From positions 1-38,652 of the forward strand of contig CAYRWY010000012.1 in assembly GCA_964427955.1 (NCBI GenBank): a stretch of DNA of 38,652 nt, given 5' to 3'. The translations under genes were made by a program, and so were the position numbers. Within the stretch, counting starts at the first letter, position 1; each line of letters begins with the position of its first letter. Below the pieces are notes generated by a model that was not told the origin of the DNA, ran no database searches, and saw nothing but the letters and a program-made list of their open reading frames with translations. The stretch is from JACRBK01 sp964427955 (lineage in GTDB: Bacteria > Chloroflexota > Anaerolineae > Aggregatilineales > Aggregatilineaceae). This document shows, piece after piece, positions 7,792 to 15,743 of this stretch.

Positions 7792-8688
7792 ATGAGCACA
7801 CCTTACGACAAAATTCACGTCATTATCAATCCGGCAGCAGGTAAAGAGGGGGCGGTGCTCAAGCCCCTGAACACGGCCTTTCAAGAGATGGGCCTGGAGT
7901 GGGAAGTTTCGATTACCAAAGCGGCGGGTGATGCCCGGCGTTTTGCGGAACAGGCGGTAGCAGCAGGGGTCGATGTCGTGGCATCCTATGGGGGCGACGG
8001 CACGGTGCTGGAAGTGGCCAGCGGGCTGATCGGCAGCCGTGTTCCCTTGCTGATTCTGCCCGGCGGAACGGCGAACGTCGTTTCGATTGAACTCGGCCTC
8101 CCGCGCGCCCTCTCGGACGTGCTGGCGTTGTTAAGCGCTCCCGATACGGTCGAGCGTGCGATCGATATGGGGCAGATCGGTGATAAGTTGTTCTTTCACA
8201 TGGGAATTGGCTTCGAGGCCCAAATGATCACGGATGCCGACCGCGAGGAGAAAAATCGCAGCGGCCTGTGGGCGTATATCAATGCGGCGCTCAAGAACCT
8301 GCGCAATCCGACCGTGGCGCATTATGCCCTGCTGATCGATGGGGAGCACGTGGAAGTGGAGGGGATCAACTGTATGGTGACCAACCTCGGCAGTCTGGGG
8401 GTGGGAGGACTGAAGCTCTCCAAAACCATCGACATCAGCGACGGCCTGATGGACGTCATCATCATCCAGGACGTTAAGGTCAGCACAATGCTCTCGGCAG
8501 CCACCGCGGCAGTAGTTTCTGGGGATATGGCTGCCCCGCTGTTGCAGTGGCAGGCCCGCGAGGTGACCGTCGTAGCCGATCCGCCCCAGAGTATCACCTG
8601 TGATGGGGAACTGGTCGAGATCGACGATATTAAGGCGTGTATTCTTCCGGGGGCAATCCATGTGCTGGTTCCCGGCCCCAAGGGATAA
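7792..8688 (+). CDS. Diacylglycerol kinase-family lipid kinase (DgkB/YegS/BmrU type)
   Basis: This 298-residue protein has the catalytic signature of the DAGK family: INPAAGKEG (12-20), the nucleotide-binding GGDGT (67-71) and LPGGTANV (89-96). A C-terminal beta-sandwich ends near SITCDGELVEI. Such enzymes phosphorylate diacylglycerol, sphingoid or related lipids with ATP at the inner face of the membrane and feed phosphatidic acid back into phospholipid synthesis. No membrane span is present, as expected for the soluble class. It has its own promoter and is not part of the sugar operon; the next gene is convergent. The substrate cannot be assigned from sequence. Confidence 0.9.
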   Translation: MSTPYDKIHVIINPAAGKEGAVLKPLNTAFQEMGLEWEVSITKAAGDARRFAEQAVAAGVDVVASYGGDGTVLEVASGLIGSRVPLLILPGGTANVVSIELGLPRALSDVLALLSAPDTVERAIDMGQIGDKLFFHMGIGFEAQMITDADREEKNRSGLWAYINAALKNLRNPTVAHYALLIDGEHVEVEGINCMVTNLGSLGVGGLKLSKTIDISDGLMDVIIIQDVKVSTMLSAATAAVVSGDMAAPLLQWQAREVTVVADPPQSITCDGELVEIDDIKACILPGAIHVLVPGPKG

Positions 8689-8766
8689 GCGGCATTACCA
8701 GCGCCGCGTTTGAAGCCGTGGATTACGCGACTGCCAGGGCGGTGGGCTGCGTGCTGTGGGACAGGC

Positions 8767-8783
8767 AACGGAAAGACCGTTTT
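8767..8783 (+). terminator. Weak hairpin with T-run after the lipid kinase
   Basis: A 5-bp stem (AACGG/CCGTT, 8767-8771 and 8777-8781) and an AAAGA loop run into TTTT (8780-8783), about 80 bases past the lipid kinase stop. The stem is short, so this is a tentative terminator. Confidence 0.3.
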
Positions 8784-8841
8784 CGCTCAGACGTGCTGCC
8801 TGAACAGCAATTTAAGGGGCCGAAGACGCTAACCTATGGCG

Positions 8842-9855
8842 CTAAAACGTCACCCAAGAGGCGCTCTCGTGCCGGACGATCTCCGCGAGCGTGTCCAGCC
8901 ACAAGGGATGCTCATTCAGACACGGTACAAGCCGGTAATTTTCCGCCTGACCGCCCCCTGCCTGAAACTGCTCGCGGCCTTCAGGCCCCAATTCGTATAA
9001 CGTCTCAAGACAGTCCGCCACAAAACCAGGACTGACGACCATCACCCGCTCGCAGCCGGACCCCGGCAGGGTCTCCAGCAGGGTACCGGTCGTCGGTTTC
9101 AGCCATTGTTCCGGTCCGAACTGAGATTGGTAACTCAGTGCCCATCGATCCTCTGCCAGATGCAGCGCCTCCGCTAAGCGTTGGGCGGTGATCTGGCACT
9201 GCTGCGGATAAGGGTCGCCGGTCTGAGCGTAACGCAGGGGAATACCGTGAAACGAAAAAACTATTTTGTCAGGCGGTTGGCCCCAACCGGCCAGTTCCTG
9301 GTCGATCACGCTTTTCAACGCGGCGATATAACCTGGGTGGGCATAAAACGGCGGCACAAATCGTAAGGTCGGGATAAACCGCTTACGCTCGGCGGGCGAC
9401 CCGGCAGCAGCGCGAAATACGGCATCGTACACCGAGGCGGTCGTGGTCGAAGAATATTGAGGATACAGCGGAAAAACGAGAATACGGTCGATCCCGGCGG
9501 TTTCAAGCTGGCGCAGCGCCTGGCGGATGCTGGGATTTCCATAGGTCATGCCCAATACGACCTGGTAGCCGTCACCCAGTCGGGCTTGTAGCCCCGCCAC
9601 CTGCCGCCGGGAATACACCAACAGAGGTGATCCCTCCTCCAACCAGATTTCTTTATACAGGCGCGCCGACTTGCGTGGACGCACGTTCAAAATGATGCCG
9701 CGCAGAATGAGCTGCCACCAGATCGGCGGATAGTCAATGACGCGCCGGTCCGATAGAAACTGCCGCAGATAGGGGCGTAGATCGCCCGGTGTTGGGGCAT
9801 CAGGAGTGCCCAACTGGGCGATCAGAATGCCGATTTTGTCAGAGGTGTGGCTCAT
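8842..9855 (-). CDS. hemH: Ferrochelatase
   Basis: Ferrochelatase inserts Fe(II) into protoporphyrin IX (or coproporphyrin III) at the end of heme synthesis. The start MSHTSDKIGILIAQLGTPDAP matches the family opening, 'G-LL-N-GTP'. The core has FVPPFYAHPGYIAAL and IVFSFHGIPLRYAQTGDPY with the metal-site His203, followed by VVSPGFVADCLETLYEL with the partner Glu284. The 337-residue length is typical. The frame extends 12 codons upstream, but ATG at 9855 aligns with family starts. It stands alone and is convergent with the lipid kinase. No other heme genes are near, although the multiheme cytochrome encoded at 18552 would be a consumer of heme. No cysteine cluster for an iron-sulfur centre is seen. 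Confidence 0.94.
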   Translation of the reverse strand: MSHTSDKIGILIAQLGTPDAPTPGDLRPYLRQFLSDRRVIDYPPIWWQLILRGIILNVRPRKSARLYKEIWLEEGSPLLVYSRRQVAGLQARLGDGYQVVLGMTYGNPSIRQALRQLETAGIDRILVFPLYPQYSSTTTASVYDAVFRAAAGSPAERKRFIPTLRFVPPFYAHPGYIAALKSVIDQELAGWGQPPDKIVFSFHGIPLRYAQTGDPYPQQCQITAQRLAEALHLAEDRWALSYQSQFGPEQWLKPTTGTLLETLPGSGCERVMVVSPGFVADCLETLYELGPEGREQFQAGGGQAENYRLVPCLNEHPLWLDTLAEIVRHESASWVTF

Positions 9856-10104
9856 ACAGTCATCTCGGAAGTGTAGGGCGGCGATAGCCAACTTTGCGAG
9901 ATGGATTATGCACGTTCAACCTGTAATTCGCCAGCCGGTTCGCTGCCCTCACAAGTCGTTTGACTCTTATGCCTGCGCTCACAGCTCACCGCAACTGATC
10001 CCCGATTTTTGACCACTTAACCGCGGTTTTCTACCAGTTGCCTCTAACAGACGAGTCTCCCATTCCATTTATGTTATGATGAGCTTGGGAGTGCGCGGGT
10101 AACC

Positions 10105-11676
10105 ATGAGCCAAACAGCCGGGGCAAAAAAGTTGAAGGAACGTAGTACGACGGATGCGCCGGGGCGATCTCCTCTCCCATTTTCTATGGGTTGTCGCCGG
10201 GGAGGAGCTGCGCTCAGCGTCATAGTCCTCACCTTGCTGATGGTGGCGCTGACCTGGTATGGACACCGGCAGACACCACCAAGCCCCTCTTATCGTCTCT
10301 CGGATCTCACCCTGTTTATGCGCGACCCCTATTGGCTCGGCCAATCCCTTCAAACCACCCTGGTTCCCCTTGCGCTGCTTTACATCTTCAGTCACACCCG
10401 GCTGTTTCAGCGCATCGTCAGTCAGGAGATGTTATCCCAAGACCGAATAGACCTCACTGGAATACTGACCCTGATCCAACTGCTGGCGCTGGGTTCCGAA
10501 ATCGCCTTCATGCACTCTGAGAACTGGGGCCAGCCAATGGGAATCATCCTCCGCGCGCCGGGGTATGCGCTGTTCATTCCCATCGTCGGAGGATTGCTGG
10601 GTGGGTGGAAGGTGGGTCTGGTGCTGGGCGCGAATACATGGTGGGTACGGGGTGCCTACGATGTGCTCTTCCGCATCACCCCCTTTGATCTCTACCGTTA
10701 TGAAGAACTCAGTCCCATGATAGCCGCCTTATCCTGGGAGGAGGTCATACAGAAAGCCTACCTGATCAATCTTTGGGCGATCACTCCCGTGTGGGCCGGC
10801 ATGGTCGCCGGAGTGATGGGAGGCCAGTGCGGTCGTCACCGGTTTTCGCCGGGGGTTCTGCTGGGATTGATTGCTGGTCTCTACACCGGAGCCGGAGTGC
10901 TGACTATGGTGGATCGGGGCAGCCTGACCGCCATCCAGTGGCTGCCGTCGACGCTCACCTCCGGGTTGGGACTGTTCGCCGTCGGTTTGATGATCGGTAA
11001 CGTCCGCTCCAACCTGGCTCAGCGTCAGGCCGAAGCTGCCGAACTCGCCCTGGCTCGCGCCGAACTGCGTGCGCTGCGCGCCCAGATCAATCCCCACTTT
11101 CTCTTCAATGCCCTCAACACGATCCGCTATTTCGTGCGGACTGACCCAGCGGCGGCTCGCCAACTCCTGCTCGACCTGTCGCAGATTCTTCAGCGTTCAC
11201 TGCGTTCCGAGCAGTTTATCCCGCTGCGCGATGAGTTGGATTATGTGCGATCCTACCTGGCGCTGGAAAAAGCGCGTTTCAATGATCGTTTGCAAGTGAA
11301 GTGGACGATTGAAGCGGACGATTATCTGGATCACCCGGTGCCCGTGCTGATTCTACAGCCCGTTGTGGAAAACGCGGTTCTGCACGGGATCAGCCCCAAA
11401 CCTGGGGGAGGACAGGTCGACATCAGCATTCGGCATGATAAGGAAAACCTGGTGCTGGGCGTGGAAGACAACGGCATGGGAATCGATCCCGCCCGGTTAG
11501 CTGAAATTCTGACGCCGGAAGCGGGAGAACCCCCAAATCCATGCATCGGCCTGCGGAATGTCGATGGGCGGCTGCGGGCCTTATACGGCGATCCGCACGG
11601 TCTGTCTATTCAGTCCGAGGTGGGACAGGGCACGCGCGTTCAGATCACCATTCCAACCGGAAATGAGGAGAAATAG
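10105..11676 (+). CDS. LytS-type membrane sensor histidine kinase
   Basis: This 523-residue sensor has an N-terminal membrane region of several spans (about 35-52, 85-96, 115-135, 150-180, 225-300), including a stretch resembling the 5TM-LYT sensor domain (FIPIVGGLLGGWKVGLVLG). A coiled linker (301-325) leads to a His_kinase domain with the phospho-acceptor His331 in INPHFLFNALNTIRYF. A HATPase domain follows, with the N-box QPVVENAVLHG (about 418-428) and EDNGMGID. It should autophosphorylate and pass phosphate to the LytTR regulator encoded two bases downstream. The signal is unknown; LytS-like 5TM sensors respond to envelope or membrane-potential changes or to small metabolites. It is the first gene of a six-gene unit. 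Confidence 0.92.
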   Translation: MSQTAGAKKLKERSTTDAPGRSPLPFSMGCRRGGAALSVIVLTLLMVALTWYGHRQTPPSPSYRLSDLTLFMRDPYWLGQSLQTTLVPLALLYIFSHTRLFQRIVSQEMLSQDRIDLTGILTLIQLLALGSEIAFMHSENWGQPMGIILRAPGYALFIPIVGGLLGGWKVGLVLGANTWWVRGAYDVLFRITPFDLYRYEELSPMIAALSWEEVIQKAYLINLWAITPVWAGMVAGVMGGQCGRHRFSPGVLLGLIAGLYTGAGVLTMVDRGSLTAIQWLPSTLTSGLGLFAVGLMIGNVRSNLAQRQAEAAELALARAELRALRAQINPHFLFNALNTIRYFVRTDPAAARQLLLDLSQILQRSLRSEQFIPLRDELDYVRSYLALEKARFNDRLQVKWTIEADDYLDHPVPVLILQPVVENAVLHGISPKPGGGQVDISIRHDKENLVLGVEDNGMGIDPARLAEILTPEAGEPPNPCIGLRNVDGRLRALYGDPHGLSIQSEVGQGTRVQITIPTGNEEK

Positions 11677-11678
11677 CC

Positions 11679-12446
11679 ATGCACATTCTCATTGCCGAGG
11701 ACGAAACCCCGGCGCGCAACGAACTGCATTATCTGCTGGCCGAGCTGGCCCCGGAAGCCACCTTCTACGATGCTGCCAATGGGGAGGAAGCCCTATCGAT
11801 TATCGAACGCGAGCCGGTCGATCTCGTTTTTTTGGACATTCGGATGCCCGGCCTGGACGGTTTGGCGGTAGCGGCCACCATCATGGAGAAACCAGAGCCG
11901 CCGTTGATCGTCTTTGCGACTGCCTACGACGAGCACGCGCTGCAAGCGTTTGAGCTGGCCGCATTGGATTATGTCGTCAAGCCGTTTGATGAGCGTCGGC
12001 TCGACCAAACCATCATGCGCGCTCGCCAGACGTTGATCGAACGCGCGGCGCTGGCGCAGAAACATGCTGGAATGCGCGGGTATCTTCAGAACACACCGCC
12101 GCTGACCCGGTTATGGGCGCAGCAGGCCAATGGAGACTGGGTGCTGCTGGATTATGCCCAGGTGCTGTGGGTGGTGGCCGAAGAAAGCAAGGTGTATGTC
12201 CAGGCGGCCACCAACGGTAAATTGCTGGCACACCAGACTCTCAAGGAGCTTGAAGAGCGCCTGGCCCCCCATCAGTTTGTACGGGTGCACAAAAGTTACC
12301 TGGTCAATCTGGCGCATGTCACTGAAGCTGCCCCCATGTTTTCGGGCGCCTTTGTAATTCGGATGGATGACGAAGCGGGTACCCCAATTCCCCTGTCACG
12401 CAGTTACGCGCCCCAATTCAAAAAACTAACCGGGTGGAGTGAGTAG
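11679..12446 (+). CDS. LytTR-family response regulator
   Basis: This 255-residue regulator has an N-terminal receiver domain (1-120) with acidic pocket E7-D8, phospho-acceptor Asp53 in VFLDIRMPG, Thr in FATAYDEHAL and Lys in YVVKPFDE. A C-terminal LytTR DNA-binding domain (about 150-255) contains the characteristic FVRVHKSYLVNLAHV and IPLSRSYAPQFKKL. LytTR proteins bind imperfect direct repeats rather than palindromes. The start lies two bases after the kinase stop and its GGAG site is inside the kinase gene, so the two are co-translated. The most likely targets are its own operon and secreted-enzyme genes. No clear LytTR repeat was recognised upstream of 10105. Confidence 0.94.
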   Translation: MHILIAEDETPARNELHYLLAELAPEATFYDAANGEEALSIIEREPVDLVFLDIRMPGLDGLAVAATIMEKPEPPLIVFATAYDEHALQAFELAALDYVVKPFDERRLDQTIMRARQTLIERAALAQKHAGMRGYLQNTPPLTRLWAQQANGDWVLLDYAQVLWVVAEESKVYVQAATNGKLLAHQTLKELEERLAPHQFVRVHKSYLVNLAHVTEAAPMFSGAFVIRMDDEAGTPIPLSRSYAPQFKKLTGWSE

Positions 12447-12464
12447 TCGTAAGGATGGAACGCC

Positions 12465-13175
12465 ATGAACAGCCCCAGTATCTTACAGCCGAAAACACGA
12501 GATCACTGGTGGACGAAGAAAAATAGTCAGGCTCTCCGGCACATGATTTTTTGGGTCGTTGTCATCATGGTTGGAAATGTCCTGCTGCTGGACCTGATGT
12601 TGGCGCTGTCCGGCCAGGCTCGTGATACCGGCTTCGCCGAATATTTTGATGATCCCAGCTTGCCGGGCTGGGAGCGTGTCGGCAATGTGAAGGGCAGCAA
12701 CGGTGTACTGCGGGTAGGCCCCGGAGAAGGAGCTTTTATTGGTTATGACTGGGGTAATGTGTCGTTATCGGTCCGGGCACGGCGCAGGGGAAATGGAGCA
12801 TTGACCATCCGGTATCGCGCCGGAAATGGCGGCGGTTATGATGTTCATTTTGGCGATCTTGAGGTTTCTCTCACCCGGTTTGTTGGTGAGAATACGGTTG
12901 AGTTGGCCTCGGTGCCGGTTTCAGTCCCCGATGGAGTCTGGGTGACCGTGCACGTGATGGCCGTTGGGAACTTCCACGCGGTCAGCCTGGACGGGAAAAC
13001 CATCCTCAAATACGATGACCCCAATCCCTTTTCGACCAGCATGATCGGGCTGCTTAATATCGGTCCGGGCAGGCCGACCGGCGAGTTTGATGATCTGAAA
13101 ATTCATGGCGACAGCAACCCGGAGGTGGTGGTCGATCTTCCCCTGGGCGCCGAAGAACCTTCTCCCAGTCCATGA
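12465..13175 (+). CDS. Membrane-anchored jelly-roll (LamG/DUF1080-like) protein
   Basis: This 236-residue protein has a basic N-terminus, one hydrophobic segment (about 27-50) and an extracytoplasmic module (about 56-212), which begins EYFDDPSLPGWERVGNV and ends TGEFDDLKIHGD. This opening and ending recur in the next two proteins, and the pattern fits a concanavalin-like beta-sandwich of the kind found in carbohydrate-binding and DUF1080 proteins. A short acidic/proline tail (GAEEPSPSP) follows. No catalytic motif is recognised. It starts 18 bases after the response-regulator gene, which implies co-transcription. A membrane-tethered binding or sensory accessory role is plausible but inferred. 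Confidence 0.78.
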   Translation: MNSPSILQPKTRDHWWTKKNSQALRHMIFWVVVIMVGNVLLLDLMLALSGQARDTGFAEYFDDPSLPGWERVGNVKGSNGVLRVGPGEGAFIGYDWGNVSLSVRARRRGNGALTIRYRAGNGGGYDVHFGDLEVSLTRFVGENTVELASVPVSVPDGVWVTVHVMAVGNFHAVSLDGKTILKYDDPNPFSTSMIGLLNIGPGRPTGEFDDLKIHGDSNPEVVVDLPLGAEEPSPSP

Positions 13176-13198
13176 GATGTATCAGGAGTGTCTGGAGC

Positions 13199-15703
13199 AT
13201 GAACGACTATCGGACCAACCTCAAACTACTTCATATCCTGCTGGTGATCGTGCTGCTGCTCCCGCTGGGCGGGATCGTGCGCGCCCAGGACGGCAGTGGG
13301 TTTCAGGAAACTTTTGACGATCCCACCTTGCCCGGTTGGGAGTTCTCGCCCAATGTCAGTGTAGTCGATGGCGTGCTGCGCGTGGAGACGGACGGATTTG
13401 CCCTTCACAGCGGGCAGTGGTCGGACCTGACCCTTTCTCTCCGTACCCGCCGGACTGGAGTGGGTTACCTGACCATCCGCTACTCGGCCTCGGACGCGGG
13501 GTTCTACAACTTCGCCTTTGGTGACAAAGGGATGGTACTCCTAAGAGACGAGGGCGGCTCTGCGATGGAAATGGTGAACGCACCGACCCAGACCCCGGCG
13601 GATCAGTGGGTGCAGGTAACCATCACCGTAACCAGGGGGTCTCACACGATTTCCTTTGACGGGCAGACGGTGCTCACGATCACCGATCCCCGGTCGCTTT
13701 CCCCTGGCGGCATCACGCTACTGGCCGGCGGCTCGGCCACTGGCGAATTTGACGATCTCTCGCTGGTTTCAAGTGGCACAACTTCTGAGGTCACACCCAC
13801 TACCGTGCCATCGTCAGGCTCTCCCTCCACGCTGACGGTATCCCTGGATGCCGCCGGGACCGGACAAGCCATCTCCCCATACGTCTACGGCATGTTCATC
13901 GAACACCAGGGCCGCTGCATCTACGGCGGCATCTGGGCGGAGATGATCCAGGATCGCAAATTCCTCTATTCGGTGAATAACTATTTCCCTTATGGTGAAG
14001 ATAAAGGCCGAACACCCTGGCGAGCTACTCCCTACGATACGCTCGTCACCATGGACACTGAGTCTGCTTATGTAGGGGAACACAGTCCTCGTATCACGCT
14101 GGATGGACTGAAGCCGCGCGGGATCATGCAGGACGGGCTGGCGCTGCGCCAGGGCAAAGACTATACAGGCCGGATCATCCTGGTCAGCAGCAGTTCAGCT
14201 ACCGTGGAAGTCAGTCTGGTCTGGGGACCGGCTGCCGAAGACCGGCAGACGATCACCATCGGCCCGTTGACCCAGGAATATGCCACCACGGCGTTGGCTT
14301 TCACGGCGAGTGGAGATACAGACGATGGCCGGTTGGAAATCGTCAGCCCGGATTCAGGCGACTTCACTATCGGTGCAGTCTCGCTGATGCCAGCCGACAA
14401 CGTGGAAGGGATGCGCGCCGACACACTGCAACTGCTGAAGGAGTTGGGCGGGACCGTCTACCGCTGGCCCGGTGGAGTTTTCGCCCGTAACTACGACTGG
14501 CGCGACGGTGTGGGCGACCCGGACAAACGCCCCCCGCGGCTGAATATGTTCTATTGGTCGGAGGATGTGGAATCCAACGACTTCGGCCCGGACGAGTTCA
14601 TGACGATGGTCGAAATGATAGGTGCCGAAGCGTATATCGCCGTCAGTGCCAACACCGCCGAAGATGCCCAAAAGGATGCCGACGAGGTGGAATACTTTAA
14701 CGGCGCATCCGACACGACCATGGGCCAACTGCGGGCGGCGAATGGGCATCCCGAACCCTACAGCGTCAAATTCTGGGGAATCGGCAATGAGGAGTATTTT
14801 TTCACATTTCCGGTCGATCATGCCGCGCTGAACAATCAGATTGCTGCTGCCATGCGAGCAGTGGACCCCACCATCACCTTGATCGCAGTGGGAGGGCTTG
14901 GAAGTGGAGGCCAGGGGCAGCAAGTCGAGACGGGGCAGCCGGATTGGACGGAAGTGATGCTCACCAATTCAGCGGATTATATGGACCTGATCAGCGAGCA
15001 CCTGTATGGTGACAGCAGCTACGAAGACGTCACCATGCACGCCTATATGTTGGCCTACGGAGTACTTGGCATCACCGATCCGCATCGCCAGTTTCGCCAG
15101 AAGCTTGCGTCGCTTCAAGGCAAAGACATCCGGCTGGCTCTGGATGAGTGGAATTATTCCTGGATGGGTCTTCCCGAAATCTACGGGGAGGCCGGGCCGC
15201 GCTACGCTTTTAAGAATGCCCTGGGGATCGCTATCGGGCTGCACGAGATGTTCCGCAGCAGTGACTTGATCTTCATGGCGAACACACACGCCGTCAATGT
15301 ACACGGACACATCAAAACGACCGACACCGGCGCGGCTTTCGAAGTGACCGGCCTGGCCTGGATGCTCTACCGCTACCATTTCGGCACGCTGCCGATCACG
15401 CTCAGTCGCGGTGCCGCCGACCCTCTCGATGTGGCCGCTGCCTGGACCGAAGATCACCAGGCCCTGACTGTTGCCGTCGTGAATCCCACCGCCAACACAT
15501 ATACCCTCACGCTGAACCTGCAAAACGCCCAACTGACAGGTCCAGGGCAGTGGTGGCGTCTCGCCTCTGCTGATCCGCTGGTTTACAACGAGCCGGGTCA
15601 AGCGCCTCGCGTGGTAGTCGAAGCAGGAACGCTGACTGAGGTTTCGCTGGATCTGAGCATCGCGCCTTACAGCATTGTCCTGTATGAACTGCCCGCCCAG
15701 TAG
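13199..15703 (+). CDS. Secreted GH51 alpha-L-arabinofuranosidase with N-terminal jelly-roll module
   Basis: This 834-residue enzyme has a signal peptide (1-30, cut near VRAQ), a jelly-roll module (about 34-190), a Thr/Pro/Ser linker (about 192-207) and a GH51 catalytic domain. The domain shows YGMFIEHQGRCIYGG and ends in a beta-sandwich. The acid/base Glu531 is in WGIGNEEYF and the nucleophile Glu650 is in LDEWNYSW. It should release arabinofuranose from arabinan or arabinoxylan side chains outside the cell, with retention. ATG 13199 is preferred: AGGAG lies 10 bases upstream and its signal peptide aligns with that of the following gene. ATG 13172, overlapping the preceding stop, would add nine residues. 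Most GH51 enzymes are intracellular, so secretion with an added binding-type module is notable. Confidence 0.92.
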   Translation: MNDYRTNLKLLHILLVIVLLLPLGGIVRAQDGSGFQETFDDPTLPGWEFSPNVSVVDGVLRVETDGFALHSGQWSDLTLSLRTRRTGVGYLTIRYSASDAGFYNFAFGDKGMVLLRDEGGSAMEMVNAPTQTPADQWVQVTITVTRGSHTISFDGQTVLTITDPRSLSPGGITLLAGGSATGEFDDLSLVSSGTTSEVTPTTVPSSGSPSTLTVSLDAAGTGQAISPYVYGMFIEHQGRCIYGGIWAEMIQDRKFLYSVNNYFPYGEDKGRTPWRATPYDTLVTMDTESAYVGEHSPRITLDGLKPRGIMQDGLALRQGKDYTGRIILVSSSSATVEVSLVWGPAAEDRQTITIGPLTQEYATTALAFTASGDTDDGRLEIVSPDSGDFTIGAVSLMPADNVEGMRADTLQLLKELGGTVYRWPGGVFARNYDWRDGVGDPDKRPPRLNMFYWSEDVESNDFGPDEFMTMVEMIGAEAYIAVSANTAEDAQKDADEVEYFNGASDTTMGQLRAANGHPEPYSVKFWGIGNEEYFFTFPVDHAALNNQIAAAMRAVDPTITLIAVGGLGSGGQGQQVETGQPDWTEVMLTNSADYMDLISEHLYGDSSYEDVTMHAYMLAYGVLGITDPHRQFRQKLASLQGKDIRLALDEWNYSWMGLPEIYGEAGPRYAFKNALGIAIGLHEMFRSSDLIFMANTHAVNVHGHIKTTDTGAAFEVTGLAWMLYRYHFGTLPITLSRGAADPLDVAAAWTEDHQALTVAVVNPTANTYTLTLNLQNAQLTGPGQWWRLASADPLVYNEPGQAPRVVVEAGTLTEVSLDLSIAPYSIVLYELPAQ
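13301..13772 (+). repeat. Jelly-roll module, direct repeat copy 1
   Basis: This segment of the GH51 gene is repeated in the same orientation at 15846-16314 in the next gene. Long blocks match at the DNA level, for example around 13390-13440 against 15935-15985, about 90% by eye there. A more diverged protein-level copy lies in the gene at 12465. The arrangement indicates recent tandem duplication and module shuffling. Confidence 0.85.
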
Positions 15704-15743
15704 GGAGAATGGCTTCTCGTTACAGAGGAGGAAGGCGTTAAAC

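Noticed and set aside
10021..10104. LytTR-type direct repeats upstream of the sensor kinase gene
   Set aside because: Only one GTT-centred match was seen (CCAGTTGCC) and no second copy at the expected spacing.
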